A stretch of 64,000 nucleotides of DNA from Psychromonas sp. L1A2. Lineage in GTDB: Bacteria > Pseudomonadota > Gammaproteobacteria > Enterobacterales > Psychromonadaceae. Positions 18,435 through 27,552 of the stretch are shown piece by piece. The stretch lies in assembly GCF_009828855.1 (NCBI RefSeq), contig NZ_WUAG01000001.1, positions 2,418,001-2,482,000 of the forward strand, given 5' to 3'. Under the pieces are notes generated by a model. It saw only the letters and a list, made by a program, of their open reading frames with translations. It did not search any database and was not told the origin of the DNA. The position numbers were made by a program, and so were the translations under genes. The stretch's first letter is position 1; every line of letters starts with the position of its first letter.

Positions 18435-18453
18435 AATGAAAACAATTGTCATT
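18435..18453. promoter_or_regulatory. putative Fur box upstream of the MFS-iutA-fhu operon
   Basis: AATGAAAACAATTGTCATT, 39 bases before the MFS start codon, resembles the Fur consensus and shares its right half (AATTGTCATTAAG) with the Fur-like site of the biosynthetic block at 27441. Further GATNAT-like hexamers lie between 18399 and 18430. Confidence 0.65.
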
Positions 18454-18620
18454 AAGATTTATTAAATTTTATTGAACTTTTTCTAATTGAGTTCTTATTG
18501 ATAAATAACGAGATATTTTTAAGATAAAAACATGATATTTAAAATAAAATTAAATAAAGCGATTTATAGAGAAATTAACTATTGTTAATGAACTACGATA
18601 TAAACAATGCACGTTGCGGT

Positions 18621-18784
18621 TATACCGATTACATTAAATAACCGATCTAAATTTTGCGCAGTAAAAATGAGTTAGTTCAAGGCAAAAATTGAGATAAATA
18701 GTTGTTCCCTTTACGAAATTTACAACGAAGAAATAGGTTATTTTAACAAGTAAAATAGATGATTTAATTAGTGTGATTGGTATT
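18621..18784. repeat. MITE-like repeat, family A copy 1
   Basis: A 164-base element from TATACCGATTACATT to GTGTGATTGGTATTA with imperfect inverted termini. The interior (CTAAATTTTGCGC ... CCCTTTACGAAATTTACAACG ... TTTTAACAAGTAAAATAGAT) recurs at 49900-50062 and, with an insertion, at 53400-53625. It has no coding capacity worth calling. Confidence 0.8.
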
Positions 18785-19169
18785 AGCCTTAAACAGAGAG
18801 GCCTAAGCATCAACATAGAAGAGAGTTTCTAATAAATATAGAGATAAGCCTAAGCAAAATTTTAACATTAGATATAGAGGAGGTTATAAATAGAAGTTAC
18901 ATATAGAAATTATATATAAAAATTATGAATAAAAATGGCAAACAGAATCCATGCATTTAAGTTTATATTTTTGACGGAGGAGATTAATCGAATTAAAAGC
19001 AATAGAAATAGAATAAGCAGTAATAAATAAATGAGATATCAAGGATATATAAAAATGAAAAGAAGAAGAAAAATAAGTATTAACACTAATATTTAACGAT
19101 AAGAAATTAAACGCTAAATATTAGTATATATTGAACGGCGTAAGTTAAGTTATTCATGACCGCCTTTTA

Positions 19170-20390
19170 CTATTTAGCCACTTTAACCGTCGTCGGGTCA
19201 ATCCCATATTGGCTTGCTAAATATTGTAGATATCCAAGATCTTCACACATACTTTTCCCTGGTTCATCGGAAATTTTGGCAACAGGTTTGCCGTTAACAG
19301 ACACCATTTTAATAACGATACTCAATGGCACATTACCAACATCGTTCATTAAATTAGTACCAATACCAAACGACACTTTAATACGCCCTTTAAAGCGTTT
19401 CCATATTTCGATCATGCGAGGGAAATCTAACGAATCACTGAATACCAGCGTTTTTTCAAGCGGATCAATATCCATACGATGATATAAATTAATCGCTTTC
19501 TCACCCCAAACAAACGGACAACCGCTATCATGACGTAAACCATCGTAAAGCTTGCCAAAATAAGGGTCATCAAAATCACGAATAAATGAATCCATCGAAT
19601 AACAATCAGTTAATGCAATCCCTAAGCGACCTCTATATTCTCTTACCCACCCTTCTAACGCGGCTTTTTGTGCTTCAGCTAATCGAGTAACGGCTTGCCA
19701 ACTTTGGAACCATTCGTGAGCCATTGTTCCCATTGCAGGTAAATCGAGCATTCTTGCAAAATGAACACAACTCGTTCCTAAAAAGGATTCTGGCAATTCT
19801 GTTTTAAGGGTTTTTAAGACTTCCTCTTGCCATTGTTTACTCGCGCGGCGTCGCGTACCAAAATCAATAAAATTGAGTCCTGTTAAATCTTCTTCTGTTT
19901 TGAACAACGCTATTTTTGCGGCTAATTTTTCACGTGCAACAAATAAATCGAATCCACCACAGTTAATATAAGTATGTAATTCACTAATAATAGAAAGTGC
20001 ATAAATTTCAAATAAACTGACATGTAACAAAGGCCCATCAAAGCGTAAGTTAATGTTTTCTCCATCTGAATGTATATGGATAAATTTCATGTTCAGCTTA
20101 AATATGCGTAAAAACTCAATGAAGTCAGGCTTAATGAAAGACATTTTAGCGAGATAATCTAATTCTTCATCGGTAAAGGAAAGCGTACAAAGGTGCTCAA
20201 GTTGATGCTCAATATCCGGGATTAACGTTGTTAAATCTAAACCTTCTTTATTACGACAAGCGAACTTCCATTGCACATTCACTAATCTAAATTCAGCGGC
20301 ATGGTAAAAAGCTTGAAGCATGCTTATTTTATAAAAATCTATATCCATCAGGCTATCAATTAACCAACGATCCACTTTTGTATTACTCAT
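19170..20390 (-). CDS. pncB: nicotinate phosphoribosyltransferase
   Basis: A 406-residue enzyme that joins nicotinate to PRPP, giving nicotinate mononucleotide for NAD salvage. Family landmarks: LIDSLMDIDFYKISMLQA at the N-terminus, INFIDFGTRRRASKQWQ (PRPP-contact region, here preceded by LTGL), GTSCVHFARMLDLPAMGTMAHE near residue 215, and LVFSDSLDFPRM followed by SFGIGTNLMND near residue 335. Its ATG overlaps the pncA stop by 4 bases, so nicotinamide to nicotinate to NaMN is encoded as one coupled unit. Confidence 0.95.
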   Translation of the reverse strand: MSNTKVDRWLIDSLMDIDFYKISMLQAFYHAAEFRLVNVQWKFACRNKEGLDLTTLIPDIEHQLEHLCTLSFTDEELDYLAKMSFIKPDFIEFLRIFKLNMKFIHIHSDGENINLRFDGPLLHVSLFEIYALSIISELHTYINCGGFDLFVAREKLAAKIALFKTEEDLTGLNFIDFGTRRRASKQWQEEVLKTLKTELPESFLGTSCVHFARMLDLPAMGTMAHEWFQSWQAVTRLAEAQKAALEGWVREYRGRLGIALTDCYSMDSFIRDFDDPYFGKLYDGLRHDSGCPFVWGEKAINLYHRMDIDPLEKTLVFSDSLDFPRMIEIWKRFKGRIKVSFGIGTNLMNDVGNVPLSIVIKMVSVNGKPVAKISDEPGKSMCEDLGYLQYLASQYGIDPTTVKVAK

Positions 20391-21034
20391 TTACACTCCA
20401 ATTCCTGACTGTTGGTGATCAATACCACACCAGCATCTTGCATCTCTTTACATGCAAGTTTAATTGTTTCGTTATCCACACCTCTGCAAGCAGCGAGATT
20501 AACAACGACTTTAAAACCCGCTTTACATAGTTGTAAAACGGTTGTTTTAACACAATAATCGGTGGCTAATCCCCCCACTATGACGTTGTGTATTTTTTGC
20601 TTAATTAACCACTCAATAACTCCAGTGCCCTTGCTTTCACTTAAATCATGGAAACAAGCACCGTATGGGTGCATTAAAGGATCAATTCCTTTTTCTACTA
20701 CATAGTCATAACTGCTTTCTTGAGGTAAACCAGGAATTAACGTATTGCCTTTCGTACCAACAACGCAATGTGCTGGCCACTTTATGTCTAAATTAGGATA
20801 ATCACCTTCAACGGGTGACATTATTTCATCGGGAGAATTTGCAATCCAAGGCGCTTCAGCTGGATGGCAATCTTTACTCACGACTCGACATTGAGCAAAC
20901 TCTGCTTGAGCATTTAACTCATCGGCGATCAAATCTCCTTCAGCAATAGGCAATTCATTAGGACACAATGGTGTAAAACCACATTGAGGATCAACATCAA
21001 AACTGGCCGTTAAAGATTTATCAAGTTTGATCAT
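20387..21034 (-). CDS. pncA: nicotinamidase
   Basis: A 215-residue isochorismatase-fold amidase. The catalytic Asp (SFDVDPQCGFTPLCP), the metal/His segment (VVSKDCHPAEAPW) and the catalytic Cys (GLATDYCVKTTVLQL) are all visible. It hydrolyses nicotinamide to nicotinate, the substrate of the following gene pncB. The insert between the two His-containing regions resembles the longer nicotinamidases rather than E. coli PncA. It is followed by pncB with a 4-base overlap; ribosome site GGAGAA lies just before the ATG. Confidence 0.92.
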   Translation of the reverse strand: MIKLDKSLTASFDVDPQCGFTPLCPNELPIAEGDLIADELNAQAEFAQCRVVSKDCHPAEAPWIANSPDEIMSPVEGDYPNLDIKWPAHCVVGTKGNTLIPGLPQESSYDYVVEKGIDPLMHPYGACFHDLSESKGTGVIEWLIKQKIHNVIVGGLATDYCVKTTVLQLCKAGFKVVVNLAACRGVDNETIKLACKEMQDAGVVLITNSQELECK

Positions 21035-21524
21035 ATTTTTCTCCTACTTTTGTTCAATATTACAATCAAGTTCCATCAATTTATTCATTATTCCGCTAAT
21101 AATATGAGTGACTCTTTTTGATAAAGTGCCTATAGCTTTCTGATCATTAACGTTAATAGATGAAAGATACACTAGAATAACGCCCCTGTTTGTTTAATTA
21201 CTAATAAACTTTGTTTATATATTGTGATTAATACTGATAATTAGACCCATAATAGCTCTGATGATAGTTGATAAAGCAAGCCAGATAGTTATGTTATGAA
21301 TATTACGTATATGACCGTTTTATTAAAAAATGCCATTAAAGTACACTAAAATAATCAACTTAAGGATTATTTAACGACTTTTCAGGGTATAAACTCATTT
21401 TTATGATGGTTTATGTAGCCTCTTTGGCTAACTTTTATTATTCTTAAACCATTATTTACAATAATTCATATTTTCATGCGTTTTTGCTTTCACTATATGA
21501 GTTTAATTACATTCAAGGATTTAA
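21035..21524. other. intergenic region between divergent pncA and the NSS transporter
   Basis: 490 AT-rich bases that must hold two divergent promoters. No riboswitch, RNA gene or repeat is recognised, and no ORF of note. Confidence 0.5.
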
Positions 21525-22907
21525 ATGAATACTGATACACATGTGTCTAATCGATGGTCAAGTCGATACGCGTACGTTTTAGCTGCAACTGGTGCAGCTG
21601 TTGGTCTTGGTAATATATGGAAGTTTCCATATATCATGGGTGAAAATGGAGGCGGTGCGTTCGTATTTGTTTACCTTTTATGTATCTTCTTGATTGGTAT
21701 CCCCGTGATGATGGCTGAAGTCGTTATCGGTAAACGAGGACGTTCAACTCCTGCGAATGCCATCGCACATGTTGCAACTGAATCAGGCCATTCTTCTCAT
21801 TGGTCAATCATCGGTACCATTGGTGTATTAGCCGGTTTCTTAATATTAAGTTTTTATACCGTTATCGCAGGATGGGCTGTCGCTTATGTTTTCTTTGCAG
21901 GCTATGGTGAATTCAGCGCAGCTGCTGCGGACCCAGCAACGAATGCGGATATGATTGGTGCTCTGTTTACTGACTTAATCACTAGTGTTCCACAACTGCT
22001 TATTTGGTCTTCATTAACGCTTATTGCTGCTGTTTATGTGATTTCAAAAGGGGTTAAAAACGGATTAGAAACAGCGATTACTTACCTAATGCCGTCGTTA
22101 TTAATCCTACTGGTAGGCATTATGCTTTATTCAGCAGTGGTTGGTGATTTCGCATCTGCATTTGCCTTTATGTTCCATGTTGATTTTTCTCAACTAACAA
22201 TCGAAGGTGCTTTAGTGGCATTAGGCCATGCCTTTTTCACACTGAGTTTAGCAATGGGTATTATGATGATTTACGGTGCATACTTACCGAAAGGTGTGTC
22301 GATCGTTAAAACGTCTATTACTATCGCAGTTGCAGATACGATTGTTGCATTAATTGCTGGTTTAGCAATTTACCCAATCGTATTTGCTAACGGTTTAGAG
22401 CCAAGTGCTGGACCTGGTTTATTGTTTCAATCACTTCCTCTTGCATTCGGTTCAATGCCATTTGGTGATTTAGTAGGCACATTATTCTTTATCATGATTG
22501 TGTTTGCAGCTTTTACCTCTGTTATTGCATTACTTGAATCTCCAACGGCCTACTTAGCTGAACGTCAAAAAATGAGCCGTACTAAAGCAGCAATCATTGC
22601 GGGTGTGACGGTTTGGGCTTTAAGCCTATTAACCATTTTTTCATTCGCGGGTGCTGAATGGACTAAGCTTTCATTTGGTATGGGTGGAGATATCTTTGAG
22701 TTCTTAGATTACATCACGGCTAATATTCTTTTACCGCTTGGTGGTATCTTTATCTCAATATTCGCTGGTTGGGTAATTAAACCAGAGATTTTAAAAGAAG
22801 AGTTCCAAATGTCAGCTCTTTCTTTTTCTATCGTAATAATGTTGTTACGTTTTGTAGCACCAATAGGTATTTTACTTGTCTTTGCAAACGCAATTGGTTT
22901 GTTTTAA
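21525..22907 (+). CDS. sodium-dependent transporter of the NSS/SNF family
   Basis: A 460-residue inner-membrane symporter. The first membrane segment (AYVLAATGAAVGLGNIWKFPY) is the NSS signature that binds sodium and substrate, followed by GENGGGAFVFVYL. About eleven hydrophobic segments follow, as in bacterial LeuT-type transporters with eleven rather than twelve helices. Substrates of such genes are usually amino acids; which one is not readable. Monocistronic, with its own terminator downstream. Confidence 0.9.
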   Translation: MNTDTHVSNRWSSRYAYVLAATGAAVGLGNIWKFPYIMGENGGGAFVFVYLLCIFLIGIPVMMAEVVIGKRGRSTPANAIAHVATESGHSSHWSIIGTIGVLAGFLILSFYTVIAGWAVAYVFFAGYGEFSAAAADPATNADMIGALFTDLITSVPQLLIWSSLTLIAAVYVISKGVKNGLETAITYLMPSLLILLVGIMLYSAVVGDFASAFAFMFHVDFSQLTIEGALVALGHAFFTLSLAMGIMMIYGAYLPKGVSIVKTSITIAVADTIVALIAGLAIYPIVFANGLEPSAGPGLLFQSLPLAFGSMPFGDLVGTLFFIMIVFAAFTSVIALLESPTAYLAERQKMSRTKAAIIAGVTVWALSLLTIFSFAGAEWTKLSFGMGGDIFEFLDYITANILLPLGGIFISIFAGWVIKPEILKEEFQMSALSFSIVIMLLRFVAPIGILLVFANAIGLF

Positions 22908-22947
22908 TCATAAAGTAAGCGATTAGTTTCGTCATAAAAATACTGAC

Positions 22948-22976
22948 AAAAAAGCAACTCATTGAGTTGCTTTTTT
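22948..22976 (+). terminator. intrinsic terminator after the NSS transporter
   Basis: AAAAAAGCAACTC ATT GAGTTGCTTTTTT: 13-bp stem, tight loop and T6 tract. Confidence 0.92.
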
Positions 22977-23110
22977 ATTAGCTTTACATTGTAATTCGTC
23001 TCTGCTGCCCCCTATTAGTCAGGGCTTTATTCAGTTATGTATTGAGCCAATTAGCCACTCACTATGCAGAATGATGTACTGTGTAAATAGACCATTTATT
23101 CTCATTAATG

Positions 23111-24427
23111 TTATGCAACGGATACAAAGTCAGCAACTGAAAAAGGAGTAGTAGCCCCCTCACTCCCCCATTCCATCACATTGCTACTTTCACTAATATC
23201 GAAACAGTATTCTCCTGCTAAATCGTTAATTATTTTAGCTGAACGCCATGCAGCTAAACTCAATTGTGGGTCTGCAATACCGTGACTCCCTAGCCCCGCA
23301 TTAACCGCATAAATACTATTTTCTGGATTACCTTGCCATTGTACTTTAAAGTTTTCATCTAACTGTAATAACCCATCTTCACATAAATTTAGTTGGTCCA
23401 TTATCGGCGCTAAACAACGTGGTAACTTAGTCTCAAAACCAGTGGCTAATATCACAACGGTTCCACTATGGCTTTCTTCTAAACCATTTAAGCTATTCTT
23501 AACATCCATGTTAAAACCATCGAATCGTTGAGTCATTGATGTCACGGTTCGGTGTGGTAATAAACGTACCCATTTGCGTTGTTTTTGCACTTCAAATTTA
23601 TCGTACAACTCTTGGTAAATAGCACGTAAGGCTTCGGTCGTAATTCCATCACTAGTGAGTTTTTGTGCCTCTATTTCGCGTTTTTTAACCACCTGATCGA
23701 GATGATAAAATTGCTCTACATATTGAGGAACAAAAAATTCATTAGCGAATGCAGCTTCATCTAACGCTTGGAAATTAGCACGTCGAGATAACCAATCTAA
23801 TTGTGCAGGTTGCCCCCAATGACCACGTAATGCATTTAAAAATATATCGGCACCCGTTTGACCACCGCCGACTAAGACCACTTTTTTTCCTGTTAAATCT
23901 ATATTACGTAGCCCCATTTCACTTGCATGGAAGCAATTATCGCCTAAGCTCGTTTTTAGATATTCAGGTACATAAGCAGACTTACCAGTGCCTAAGCATA
24001 AATGCTTAGATTCGAAGTCACCTTGGCTTGTAGTCACTACAAAGCGATCCTTAACGTGTTTAATCTCTTCAACTGCATGGGAAAATTTAACTTGTTCAAT
24101 CTGCTTTGCTGTCCATGATAAATAGTCAGAAAATTCAGCACGAGTGATGGTTTGCATTTCTGTATTTAAGAAACGATAAAACTTTTTATTTTTCACTAAA
24201 TATGACATAAAACTATAAGGGCTTTCAGGCTCAACCGCAGTGACTAAGTCTTTTAGATAAGAGGTTTGCATATAAGTATTAGGCAACATCAGCCCTTCAT
24301 GCCAAATAAACTCCTTTTTATTATCGAAGAACTGACTCGATAAATGAGGTACACGCTCAAGGAGAGCAGCCACACTTAGGTTAAAAGGACCAACACCAAC
24401 ACCTATCAAATCAGTTAGCTTTTTCAT
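23111..24427 (-). CDS. iucD: L-lysine N6-monooxygenase IucD
   Basis: FAD/NADPH-dependent hydroxylase that makes N6-hydroxylysine, the first step of aerobactin synthesis. The FAD loop GVGVGPFN is at residues 9-16, the NADPH loop VGGGQTGAD near 186-194, and the C-terminal ATGFE motif is present. A longer in-frame start at 24475 lies inside the preceding gene; the ATG at 24427 has an AAGGAAA ribosome site 8 bases upstream and begins with the FAD-binding strand, giving 438 aa, close to E. coli IucD. It follows the iucAB fusion by 13 bases, so it is the distal gene of this operon. Confidence 0.93.
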   Translation of the reverse strand: MKKLTDLIGVGVGPFNLSVAALLERVPHLSSQFFDNKKEFIWHEGLMLPNTYMQTSYLKDLVTAVEPESPYSFMSYLVKNKKFYRFLNTEMQTITRAEFSDYLSWTAKQIEQVKFSHAVEEIKHVKDRFVVTTSQGDFESKHLCLGTGKSAYVPEYLKTSLGDNCFHASEMGLRNIDLTGKKVVLVGGGQTGADIFLNALRGHWGQPAQLDWLSRRANFQALDEAAFANEFFVPQYVEQFYHLDQVVKKREIEAQKLTSDGITTEALRAIYQELYDKFEVQKQRKWVRLLPHRTVTSMTQRFDGFNMDVKNSLNGLEESHSGTVVILATGFETKLPRCLAPIMDQLNLCEDGLLQLDENFKVQWQGNPENSIYAVNAGLGSHGIADPQLSLAAWRSAKIINDLAGEYCFDISESSNVMEWGSEGATTPFSVADFVSVA

Positions 24428-24440
24428 TATATTTTCCTTA

Positions 24441-27275
24441 TTAAATGAATGAATTAAAGAAACGATTACGCTCACAACACATCAAAGCAGATCGTTTATG
24501 TGGAAAATCAAACTCTTTGAGCTTAACCATGCCGATATTTTTGGTAATACGCACAACATGATGATTATCGGCTCTAGGTTCTCCCATTATATGCAGCGTT
24601 TTATCCTCATCGATAAAACAAGCATGTAATATTGCAGCAGCCCAATTAACGAAGTTTTTATGTCCTAGGAATAGTTTATTACCCACCAACATGTGAACAC
24701 CACGGTCATAAGGTTGATAGTCATAATAAGGTCCCAAGCGATCTTCTGCTGCCCAATACACTTCAAAATATCCAAAAGGTACACCATCAAAATAACCAAC
24801 AACCGCCATTGTATGGTCGTCATTAGTTTGCTTATTGATATAGTCGCGATGAGTTTCTAGATCACCTGCTAGTTCCCACATACGTGAAATATTCGGAGTG
24901 TTATGCCAATCATTAAAAATCGTTAAATCTTGGTCAACATCAATACACTTGAAGCTAATAACACGCTGTAATGGGTAAATGTAACGTTGGTACCAAACAC
25001 CTTCAGGTTGTGCTGGTCGTATCGGATGATAACTTCCATTATCAGCTTCAATAAACTGTTCATCTGTTATTTCAGAGAGTGATGAGGACTGGCTCTTCGC
25101 CCAAATACCTGCAAACTGGAAAAAGTGATTCCGTTTTAGAATAACTTGACCAGATAATACGTTAGCCCAACTTGGCACCTCAACATCAGTCAAATCTTCC
25201 CAGACTTGTTGATCAATAAAGATACATTGATTAAGACTTTGCTTCTCTTCAATCGTTGGGGAAATTAAGCCTGAAAAATAATACTCAAGTACATTAAACC
25301 ATTGTTTTGGTGACATTTTAGAATCTGTTACTAAGCCAGCAGAAACTGCTTCTGAATAAGATGGCATTTGAGACTGTGCTTCATTCAGCTTGCATAATTG
25401 ATGGCAACCTTCTCCACTGACATGCCATTCTAATTGCCATTGTTGCCAATTCGATTCAATGGTTAGTTGTTTACCTGATTGCTTAAATGTTAAGTTTAAT
25501 CCGGTTTTTTGTTCTGCAGGATCTGCTGCATTAAACAAAATAGGTTTGTAAGTTAATCGCGTTTTTTCATCTTTTAGTAAACGATAAGGATTATTTACCC
25601 CCTGATAAATTTTACTGGGATCTTTCAACTCAGTTTCATTATCGATGCCTAAGAAACAAAAAAAGTTACCTTTAATTTTCAATTGTTCTGAGGTTAATAA
25701 ATAGGAATAAAATGATCGGTCACAAAAACTATGTTGCGAAAGTTGACTAAAAAATTGCTGGCTAATACGCAATAACCCTTGGCTATCATCATCAGATAAT
25801 TGTGTTGATAATGCGGCCACTACACTGTTTAGTGAATTCAAAATTAAGTAATAACTGAAATATTCATTAACTGCCTCACTTTCTACAAAATAAGCAGGCG
25901 GATTAGCGGCGAGTAGTGGAAAACGTTTTAATGCAGTATCGGTATAACCCGTTCCTTGGCAATCCCTAAAACCCCCACCAACGGGCAAATACCCAGCTAA
26001 TGTCACTAGCAAGTTTTGTTGGTGGGCCAACAACACTAAACCATAATCACTTCGAGCAACAGCAACGGGTTTAATGACATTTTCTAAAAAGTGTTCAAAC
26101 CACATTTTACTGGCTATTGATGTCGATATATTGCGATCTTCGGCTAGTTCAGACACTAAGTTAACAATAGGATTTTTTCCATCTTGGCTTTCTTGGGTCA
26201 TTGCTGCCAATGTAACAGTGGTTTCTTTGCCGGTTAAATAGCGATTTTCACGCCAACAAAATAAACTGTCTAATAACAATTCACCACTAACACTTCTTAA
26301 CCCACACCATGCAGGTTCTTGTAAAACATTAAATTGGGGAAAACGTTGTTTAAATTCCGCCCCTGCTAATTCATTACTGACTTGTTGAAAGAGTACGCCG
26401 CGAGACAACTCAATTGGAGATAAGTGGCGAATAGAGTTAGTTAATTTCACCGCTAAAGAAAACTTTAACATCCAACGACTTTCTGATTGCCATAATGCAC
26501 GCGTTGAAGAAGTGGCTCGCCAAGTTCTGCCCTGTTTATTCAAATCAACAATCGAACCTTCATCAAAATACTGCTGAATAATGACATTATTAGCCAGTAC
26601 TTCTGCTTGGTGAGGGTGAACAGGATAAGGAACAAAACCAACGGGAACAGGCAGTTTAATATCAGCATCTTGATAACTTTGCAGTAATAATTCAGAGAGG
26701 GAATCTTCAGGGTTTATATCTTGTGTATAAGCACTTTCCCCTGCAATGAGTTCTTTTTTTACAAAATACCAATGCAAAGCAAACTCACCGGCATAATCGG
26801 GGCTAAATTGTTGAGCTTGTTGCTGAGACCAACCTTGGTGTGCTTTACTGGCTGGGTGTAAATTATGCCCGCCAATTAAACTCTGTTCAGCTGCAATAAA
26901 GCCGTCAATACTTGTCTTGCTTTTACGATGAGTCATAACATCTGCCATGTGTTGCTCACTAGCAAATACTTGTTCTTTAAATGCATTAATTTGATGTTGG
27001 CTATAGCTATTCTGAATACTTGGATGGTTACAAATAAACACAACAACTTGTTGGAAGCCGATGTCTTTCTCTCTACCTTGATCGCGTATTTTAGCTGGCC
27101 ACTTAAAGCTGAATCGCTGTACTAATGAGTCATGTAATAAAGATAAAACTAACGTACCTTCAGAACTGGTAATGGTAATTTCTTGTTTATTTTTTTCATA
27201 CTCCTTCCACTCATTTAATAATGCATTGAGAAAACCAGTCAATGCTAATCGTTCTGTATAGCTATACAGCATCAT
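24441..27275 (-). CDS. iucAB: fused aerobactin synthetase subunit IucA - N6-hydroxylysine acetyltransferase IucB
   Basis: A 944-residue fusion. Residues about 1-590 are an IucA-type NIS synthetase, which adenylates citrate and couples it to acetyl-hydroxylysine (GGHNLHPASKAHQGW, PVHPHQAEV, RATSSTRALW, KFSLAVKLTNSIRHLSP, and RSDYGLVLLAHQQNLLV near 410). Residues about 640-944 are IucB, a GNAT acetyltransferase for hydroxylysine (DLTIFNDWHNTPNISRMWE, GYFEVYWAAEDRLGPYYDY, HIMGEPRADNHHVVRI). In E. coli these are two genes. The frame is continuous with no internal stop, so this is a genuine fusion in the given sequence. An AAAGGA site precedes the first ATG. It is divergent from iucC across a Fur-box region. 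Confidence 0.93.
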   Translation of the reverse strand: MMLYSYTERLALTGFLNALLNEWKEYEKNKQEITITSSEGTLVLSLLHDSLVQRFSFKWPAKIRDQGREKDIGFQQVVVFICNHPSIQNSYSQHQINAFKEQVFASEQHMADVMTHRKSKTSIDGFIAAEQSLIGGHNLHPASKAHQGWSQQQAQQFSPDYAGEFALHWYFVKKELIAGESAYTQDINPEDSLSELLLQSYQDADIKLPVPVGFVPYPVHPHQAEVLANNVIIQQYFDEGSIVDLNKQGRTWRATSSTRALWQSESRWMLKFSLAVKLTNSIRHLSPIELSRGVLFQQVSNELAGAEFKQRFPQFNVLQEPAWCGLRSVSGELLLDSLFCWRENRYLTGKETTVTLAAMTQESQDGKNPIVNLVSELAEDRNISTSIASKMWFEHFLENVIKPVAVARSDYGLVLLAHQQNLLVTLAGYLPVGGGFRDCQGTGYTDTALKRFPLLAANPPAYFVESEAVNEYFSYYLILNSLNSVVAALSTQLSDDDSQGLLRISQQFFSQLSQHSFCDRSFYSYLLTSEQLKIKGNFFCFLGIDNETELKDPSKIYQGVNNPYRLLKDEKTRLTYKPILFNAADPAEQKTGLNLTFKQSGKQLTIESNWQQWQLEWHVSGEGCHQLCKLNEAQSQMPSYSEAVSAGLVTDSKMSPKQWFNVLEYYFSGLISPTIEEKQSLNQCIFIDQQVWEDLTDVEVPSWANVLSGQVILKRNHFFQFAGIWAKSQSSSLSEITDEQFIEADNGSYHPIRPAQPEGVWYQRYIYPLQRVISFKCIDVDQDLTIFNDWHNTPNISRMWELAGDLETHRDYINKQTNDDHTMAVVGYFDGVPFGYFEVYWAAEDRLGPYYDYQPYDRGVHMLVGNKLFLGHKNFVNWAAAILHACFIDEDKTLHIMGEPRADNHHVVRITKNIGMVKLKEFDFPHKRSALMCCERNRFFNSFI

Positions 27276-27404
27276 TAAGATCCTTTTCCGTTATATCTAA
27301 AACATTACTAATACTTAATCGTTTAAATCCTCTTATTTACAAAACACTTATACATTCATTATGTACATTTATTTAATAAACCATTGAAATAAAAAACAAA
27401 TTAA

Positions 27405-27423
27405 ATAATAATAATTATCATTA
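27405..27423. promoter_or_regulatory. putative Fur box 1, iucAB/iucC divergent promoter
   Basis: AATAATAATAATTATCATT, rich in GATAAT-type hexamers, lies mid-way between the divergent start codons. It is about 130 bases from each gene, so it could repress both. Confidence 0.7.
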
Positions 27424-27440
27424 AGATTAGATGGTATTGC

Positions 27441-27461
27441 AAATGATAATAATTGTCATTA
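27441..27461. promoter_or_regulatory. putative Fur box 2, iucAB/iucC divergent promoter
   Basis: TGATAATAATTGTCATT within 27441-27461 fits three Fur hexamers (NATWAT pattern) better than box 1. Its right half equals the site upstream of the MFS gene. Confidence 0.75.
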
Positions 27462-27552
27462 AGTTTAATGTAAATTATTTATTAATTAAATATTAACTCT
27501 GTAACTCTTTAACCGTTTAAAGCCCGTATTTTATTTATCAAAAAGGTGTCGA

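Larger units (their letters stand above)
18397..19169. other. long intergenic region before the MFS gene
   Basis: About 770 bases without a convincing gene. It contains the Fur-like site near the MFS start, one copy of a ~164-bp MITE-like repeat (18621-18784), and an inverted repeat (ACTAATATTTAACG / CGCTAAATATTAGT, about 19085-19123) that could end pncB transcription. The rest is AT-rich and purine-biased with no recognised signal. Confidence 0.6.

Noticed and set aside
18634-18816. 60-codon minus-strand frame at 18.6 kb
   Set aside because: Coincides with a family A repeat; not coding in the other copies.
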